DNA from: ZYF759 sp046297455
GTDB lineage: Bacteria; Pseudomonadota; Alphaproteobacteria; Rhizobiales; Rhizobiaceae
Assembly (NCBI GenBank): GCA_046297455.1
Contig: JBKBIT010000007.1
Coordinates: 1 to 64,000 of the forward strand
Reading direction: 5' to 3'
DNA: 64,000 nt
This document shows positions 59,117 to 64,000 of this stretch, piece by piece; position 1 is the first letter of the stretch, and each line of letters begins with the position of its first letter. The notes under the pieces are model-generated. The model was not told the DNA's origin. It did not search any database and was given only the letters and a program-made list of their open reading frames with translations. Both the position numbers and the translations under genes were made by a program.

Positions 59117-59770
59117 ATGGCCAGACCAGATGCGGATGCCGGGGAAGAGGGAACTGACGAGCGGCCGGGCCGCCGTCGCGGCTATCACCACGGCAATCTG
59201 CGCGAGGCGCTGGTCGAGGCGACCTGCAAGCTGATCGAGGAAAAGGGGCCACTCGGCTTCACCATGGCCGAGGCTGCGCGTGCGGCCGATGTCAGCCCCG
59301 CCGCGCCCTATCGCCACTTCAAGGGCCGCGAGGAACTGCTTGAGGCGGTCGCGCTGCGCGGTTTCGAACAGTTCGCGAAAAAGCTCGAAGAGGCGACCCG
59401 CGACGGCGAGAAGGCGCCGCTGAAGGCCTTTTCCGCCGCCGGCATCGCCTATCTCGACTTCGCTCGCAACTATCCTGGCTACTACATGGCGATGTTCGAA
59501 TCCGGCGTGTCGATCGCCGGCAATCCGGATCTGAAACACGCCGCCGACCGCGCCATGGGCGTGCTGCGCCTTGCGGCCGAAAGGCTGAGCGCACATCTGC
59601 CGCCGGCAAAACGCCCGCCCTCCGGCATGGTCGCCAACCATATCTGGGCGCTGAGCCACGGTGTCGTGGAACTGTTTACCCGCGGCCGCCCGCGCGCGCC
59701 CTACTCGGCGGAAGAGATGCTGGAAAGCGGCACCGCCATCTATCTGCGCGGGCTCGGCCTCATTCCCTGA
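59117..59770 (+). CDS. TetR/AcrR family regulator with WHG domain
   Basis: A 217-residue regulator. After a short acidic start comes RRRGYHHGNLREALVEATCKLIEEKGPLGFTMAEAARAADVSPAAPYRHFKGREELLEAV, the TetR reading head, then a WHG-type C-terminal domain (WALSHGVVELF). Its end is about 90 bp before the DUF2852 gene, whose upstream palindrome might be its operator. The effector is unknown. Confidence 0.9.
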   Translation: MARPDADAGEEGTDERPGRRRGYHHGNLREALVEATCKLIEEKGPLGFTMAEAARAADVSPAAPYRHFKGREELLEAVALRGFEQFAKKLEEATRDGEKAPLKAFSAAGIAYLDFARNYPGYYMAMFESGVSIAGNPDLKHAADRAMGVLRLAAERLSAHLPPAKRPPSGMVANHIWALSHGVVELFTRGRPRAPYSAEEMLESGTAIYLRGLGLIP

Positions 59771-59819
59771 CATTTTTTTGAGGCTCGCGCCTTGAAACCC
59801 GCTTTGCCAATTGCCATTA

Positions 59820-59842
59820 TGTAAATGTAATTAACATTTACA
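59820..59842. promoter_or_regulatory. Palindrome TGTAAATG-N7-CATTTACA before DUF2852
   Basis: Two perfect 8-base inverted arms separated by seven A/T bases lie 16 bp before the GTG start, overlapping the region where a promoter must be. Its symmetry and AT-richness suggest a repressor operator, possibly for the TetR protein encoded just upstream. Confidence 0.6.
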
Positions 59843-59857
59843 TAGGAGAAGGCGATC

Positions 59858-60217
59858 GTGGACACTGTGAATGAGTGGGCGACGCGCGGCCGCGACTGGC
59901 TGGACGAGCGTGGCAAGGCGGCGTGGATTGTCGCCATGGTACTGGGGTTCATCTTTTTCTGGCCGGTGGGCCTCGCAATCCTGTTTTACATCATATGGAG
60001 CAAGCGCATGAGCTGCAGAAGTTGGAAGCGCGGGCGTCGCGACGCCCCGATCGGCAGGACCGGCAACACGGCCTTCGACGCCTATCGCGAAGAGACGCTG
60101 AAGCGGCTGGAGGAAGAGCGCGATGCCTTCGTCACCTTCCTCGACGAGCTGCGTTCGGCCAAGGACCGGGCCGAGTTCGACCAGTTCATGGCCCAGCGCC
60201 AGACACCGGCCGGCTGA
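59858..60217 (+). CDS. DUF2852 membrane protein
   Basis: A 119-residue protein with one membrane helix (residues about 23-47, AAWIVAMVLGFIFFWPVGLAILFYIIW), then a basic stretch and a charged helix with YREETLKRLEEERDAFVTFLDELRSAKDRAEFDQF, the DUF2852 pattern. It begins with GTG at 59858, with AGGAGAAGG seven bases ahead. This family is widespread in alphaproteobacteria without a known role. Confidence 0.85.
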   Translation: MDTVNEWATRGRDWLDERGKAAWIVAMVLGFIFFWPVGLAILFYIIWSKRMSCRSWKRGRRDAPIGRTGNTAFDAYREETLKRLEEERDAFVTFLDELRSAKDRAEFDQFMAQRQTPAG

Positions 60218-60243
60218 GGAACACCTCCCCTCCCGACCGCCAG

Positions 60244-60275
60244 AACCGCCCGGAACGAGAGTTGCGGGCGGTTTT
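60244..60275 (+). terminator. Terminator of the DUF2852 gene
   Basis: A 9-bp stem AACCGCCCG/CGGGCGGTT with a 12-nt loop is followed by TTTTGTGTTTT, 27 bp after the stop and before the convergent marR-type gene. Confidence 0.75.
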
Positions 60276-60304
60276 GTGTTTTGGGTTGGGCATGAGCAGG
60301 GCGG

Positions 60305-60793
60305 TCAGTCCTGATTCTCTTCGTCGGCGGAAGATGGCCCGCCCGGTCCGCGTCGGCCCAGCGCGTGCATCGCGGTGGACAGCCGTTCGAGATCGGCGAT
60401 CAGCCGCTCCAAGTCCTCGGCCGACCATCCCTCAAGCAACCGGACGAACATCGGCCCGAAGGACTGCTGCACCGCCGTCTGCCGGCTCAGTCCCGCCGGC
60501 GTGATGCACACCAGCCGGATGCGGGCATCGTCCTCGTCGCGAAGTATCTCGACCAGTCCCTGTGCGGCGAATTTCTGCACCACCTTGGTGACGGCGGGCT
60601 GGGTCAGTTCCACCGCCAACGCGATGTCGGAAATCCGCCCCGGATGGCGCCGGCGCGCCAGATGCAGCAGCACGGTGAACTGCGGCCAGGTCAGGTCGTG
60701 CGGCGCCAGGAGGCGCTCGATCAGCCCCCGGTAGCGGGTGCTCGCGATGCCCAGTTGCTGGCCGAAACGCGCGGGGAGTGGAGGCTGGGACAT
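60305..60793 (-). CDS. MarR family transcriptional regulator
   Basis: A 162-residue winged-helix regulator with LTWPQFTVLLHLARRRHPGRISDIALAVELTQPAVTKVVQKFAAQGLV and the wing DEDDARIRLVCITPAG. A Gly/Pro-rich tail ends in SSADEENQD. AAGGGAAAC precedes the ATG at 60793; 13 more codons are open upstream. It is divergent from a membrane protein gene and shares with it a spacer full of GGAATG half-sites. Confidence 0.9.
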   Translation of the reverse strand: MSQPPLPARFGQQLGIASTRYRGLIERLLAPHDLTWPQFTVLLHLARRRHPGRISDIALAVELTQPAVTKVVQKFAAQGLVEILRDEDDARIRLVCITPAGLSRQTAVQQSFGPMFVRLLEGWSAEDLERLIADLERLSTAMHALGRRGPGGPSSADEENQD

Positions 60794-60816
60794 GTTTCCC
60801 TTGCAATCTATAACGC

Positions 60817-60845
60817 GGAATGTAAGAAGCATTCCATGGAATGTA
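60817..60845. promoter_or_regulatory. Triple GGAATG/CATTCC half-sites, probable MarR operator
   Basis: A perfect 14-bp palindrome CATTCCATGGAATG (60830-60843) is preceded by a further GGAATGT (60817-60823), midway between the divergent marR-type gene and the membrane protein gene. Confidence 0.6.
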
Positions 60846-60860
60846 TATTGGAGATTTCGG

Positions 60861-61442
60861 ATGTTCGCCGTGCTGTTTCGCCTGCCGCTCCTCGTTCATG
60901 TGATTGCCGCCGGGGCGGCCTTCGGGCTCTTCCAGTGGGTCAAGGCGTGGCTGGATGCCAGCTATGAGGCCTCGCGACACCCGGTGGACTACGCGACCGG
61001 CCAACTGGCATTCGACGCCGGCGTGATCGAGGGGTACTATGCGCACATGGTCGAGGCCGGGACGCTGGACATCTACTGGCGGACGCAGTTCATCGACTTC
61101 GGCTTCATCGCGGCGGTGATGGCGGTCTCGGTCCTGTTCGGCACGCTGGCCGCGCGGCTCGGCGGGCGGGTCAACGGGATTGGTGTGTGGGGCTGGCGCC
61201 TGGGTCTGGCCGCGGCGGTCCTCGGCGTGGCCGGGGCCAGCTTCGACATCCTCGAAAACCTGCTGTCCTTCGTGATGCTCGCCCGCGCGGATGCGATCCC
61301 GCAGCCGCTCGCCATTGCCTATTCGACCGCCGCCGCGATCAAGTTCGCGCTGCTGACGGCGGCGATGGCTTCATTGCTCCTGTCGGTATTGGCGGGCGCG
61401 GCGGGCAGGATCCACGCCGCGACGACCCGCGCACGGGCATGA
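60861..61442 (+). CDS. Membrane protein of unknown function
   Basis: A 193-residue integral membrane protein with four hydrophobic segments (residues about 5-27, 77-97, 108-135, 150-175). A polar loop after helix 1 contains VDYATGQLAFDAGVIEGYYAHM. TTGGAGA precedes the ATG at 60861. It is paired with a MarR regulator, so it may respond to or move a small compound, but I recognise no family. Confidence 0.7.
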   Translation: MFAVLFRLPLLVHVIAAGAAFGLFQWVKAWLDASYEASRHPVDYATGQLAFDAGVIEGYYAHMVEAGTLDIYWRTQFIDFGFIAAVMAVSVLFGTLAARLGGRVNGIGVWGWRLGLAAAVLGVAGASFDILENLLSFVMLARADAIPQPLAIAYSTAAAIKFALLTAAMASLLLSVLAGAAGRIHAATTRARA

Positions 61443-61921
61443 GTCACGCAAGGCCGGGTAGTGGCGTCGCGGGTATGGCCGCCGCAGACACTGCTCCTGG
61501 AAGATGAAGTGCCGGCGGACATTGTCAATCGCCGGGGCAGGAGGTTGGCTGCCCTCAACCCTCCCCGCCATCCGGCTTGCGCCCGGCCCTGGGGGGGTCG
61601 GCGCGGGGGAAGTCCCGCCACGAGAAGGACGAGCGCGCCCACCATGGCGTCCCACAATCGGCGCAGGATGGGCCTGGCCGGGGGCGGCGGCTCGCTCTCG
61701 GCCCTGGTTTCGACATCGGCCAGCAAGGCCCTGGCGGCCTCGTAGTCGCGGCCGATCACCATGACGGGAATGCCGCCGAGCGCGGTCATCAGATGCGGCG
61801 CGTTGTTGGCCAGCTCGGTCGGCGCCAGGGCGAAGATGCCGTGCGCCTCCAGCATCGAGACGCAGATCCGCGCCTCGATCAGGCTGTAATAGACGGTCAG
61901 CGTGACGAGCCTGTCATCCAT
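61319..61921 (-). CDS. DUF2007 domain protein, possibly frameshifted near its end
   Basis: Residues 1 to about 75 (YYSLIEARICVSMLEAHGIFALAP and GIPVMVIGRDYEAARALLADVE) match the DUF2007 small alpha/beta domain. A single hydrophobic helix follows (LWDAMVGALVLLVAGLPP). After that the 200-residue frame becomes Arg/Pro-rich and runs 124 bp antisense into the neighbouring gene. The change occurs at a run of seven G (61591-61597, plus strand). A single-base change there would end the protein at 61555 after about 120 residues, close to family size. So the last 80 residues are doubtful. Confidence 0.65.
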   Translation of the reverse strand: MDDRLVTLTVYYSLIEARICVSMLEAHGIFALAPTELANNAPHLMTALGGIPVMVIGRDYEAARALLADVETRAESEPPPPARPILRRLWDAMVGALVLLVAGLPPRRPPQGRAQAGWRGGLRAANLLPRRLTMSAGTSSSRSSVCGGHTRDATTRPCVTHARARVVAAWILPAAPANTDRSNEAIAAVSSANLIAAAVE

Positions 61922-61976
61922 GCCGCCGTCGTAGTGGCGGCGGGCTCCCGGCGCAACCGCGGCGCGGTCGCAATGG

Positions 61977-62249
61977 CTAATGCACCACCAGCTCCCCGCT
62001 CACATTGCGCCATTCGGTGGCCGAGATCAGCCGCCTGTGGGTGTAGGTGACCGAATGTAGCGGGCCGTCGAGCTTTTCCTTCCAGAAATCGATGAATTTG
62101 TAGAGCGCGGGGAATTTCGGGGCGAGGTCGTAGTGCTGCCATACGAAACTCTGAATGAGGTGGGGATGGTCGGGCATGTGGTAGAGAATCTCGGCCGTCG
62201 TCAGGCCGTATCCCTTCAGCATCAGTTCCATTTCACGCGGGTCGTGCAT
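61977..62249 (-). CDS. Usg family protein
   Basis: A 90-residue protein of the Usg family (LMLKGYGLTTAEILYHMPDHPHLIQSFVWQHYDLAPKFP, then KFIDFWKEKLDGPLHSV), found in alphaproteobacteria. The name comes from an old upstream-gene label and no function is established. A GAGG lies ahead of the ATG at 62249. The 278-bp gap to acs shows no further gene. Confidence 0.85.
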   Translation of the reverse strand: MHDPREMELMLKGYGLTTAEILYHMPDHPHLIQSFVWQHYDLAPKFPALYKFIDFWKEKLDGPLHSVTYTHRRLISATEWRNVSGELVVH

Positions 62250-62527
62250 GGCGGTACCTCTTTGCCGGTTGCGCTCCTCCTGAGGCGCAAATCTGCAACG
62301 AGCCTGCCTTGCAGTCCATGAAAAAATCGCTAATAGTCCATTTGAATCAGCATGTTAGCAGCCATTCTCGGTGACTGCTGCCAGCCTCCTCCTACCTCAA
62401 GCCGCACCCAACCATTGGTCTAATGTTGTGGGCCGGTGCGGAATGGTAATAATGCGCCGGAAAAACCCGGTGACGGATCGGCCTGCGGGCAGGACCGGAG
62501 CCGAAAAGAACGGTCTGAGGAGGGTTC

Positions 62528-64000
<1,473 letters not shown>

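Noticed and set aside
57408..59252. 614-codon minus-strand open frame under katA
   Set aside because: Antisense to an intact catalase with His, Asn and Tyr active-site residues. No motif in the shadow.

Overview
The window is GC-rich, gene-dense chromosomal DNA of an alphaproteobacterium, most likely a Rhizobiales (Hyphomicrobiales) member of the Mesorhizobium/Phyllobacteriaceae type. The evidence is the order cobT-cobS / J-domain protein / bolA / CorC-like / aroB / aroK, a complete PhyR-NepR-EcfG general stress response locus, DUF1328, DUF2852 and Usg family proteins, and a rhizobial type of intergenic palindromic repeat. No rRNA, tRNA, CRISPR, prophage or intact insertion sequence was seen.

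Layout. 1-0.87 kb: no convincing gene, one inverted-repeat element. 0.87-4.3 kb: queuosine-precursor transporter, rpmB, a DUF3108 exported protein, a small membrane protein and holA. 4.3-11.6 kb: heme-type TonB receptor behind a RirA-like operator, uppP, a Ca/Na antiporter, and a secreted subtilisin with five C-terminal modules repeated at 288 bp. 12-17.2 kb: a complete LIV-type ABC transporter. 17.3-25.4 kb: phytase-like esterase, cobT, cobS, J-domain protein, bolA, CorC-like protein, aroB, aroK. 25.5-33.1 kb: the general stress response (GSR) island. It holds an HWE kinase, phyR, nepR, ecfG, a FATGUY response regulator, and small envelope proteins with matches to the EcfG promoter (GGAAC-N16/17-CGTT), plus a candidate small RNA. 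33.1-45.7 kb: pncA, then a cluster of molybdenum hydroxylase, 6-hydroxynicotinate-reductase-like protein, UPF0280, DUF1185, MarR, hydantoinase A/B and ferredoxin-NADP reductase, flanked by two related palindromes. 45.7-52.1 kb: LysR/mmsA, an exported protein and a hydroxyproline catabolic set. 52.1-64 kb: pyruvate carboxylase, a TetR/NAD-epimerase pair, katA (with its own EcfG-type promoter), assorted regulators, Usg, and the first 491 codons of acs.

How it works together. The GSR locus has its partner-switch genes and one candidate sensor kinase side by side. At least seven sites fit its sigma factor, and one lies about 29 kb away in front of katA. The most novel metabolic unit is the MarR-flanked cluster. 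Its enzyme classes (hydroxylation by a Mo enzyme, ferredoxin-type ring reduction, cyclic amide opening) suggest a reductive route for an unidentified N-heterocycle, possibly nicotinate-like. The substrate cannot be read from sequence.
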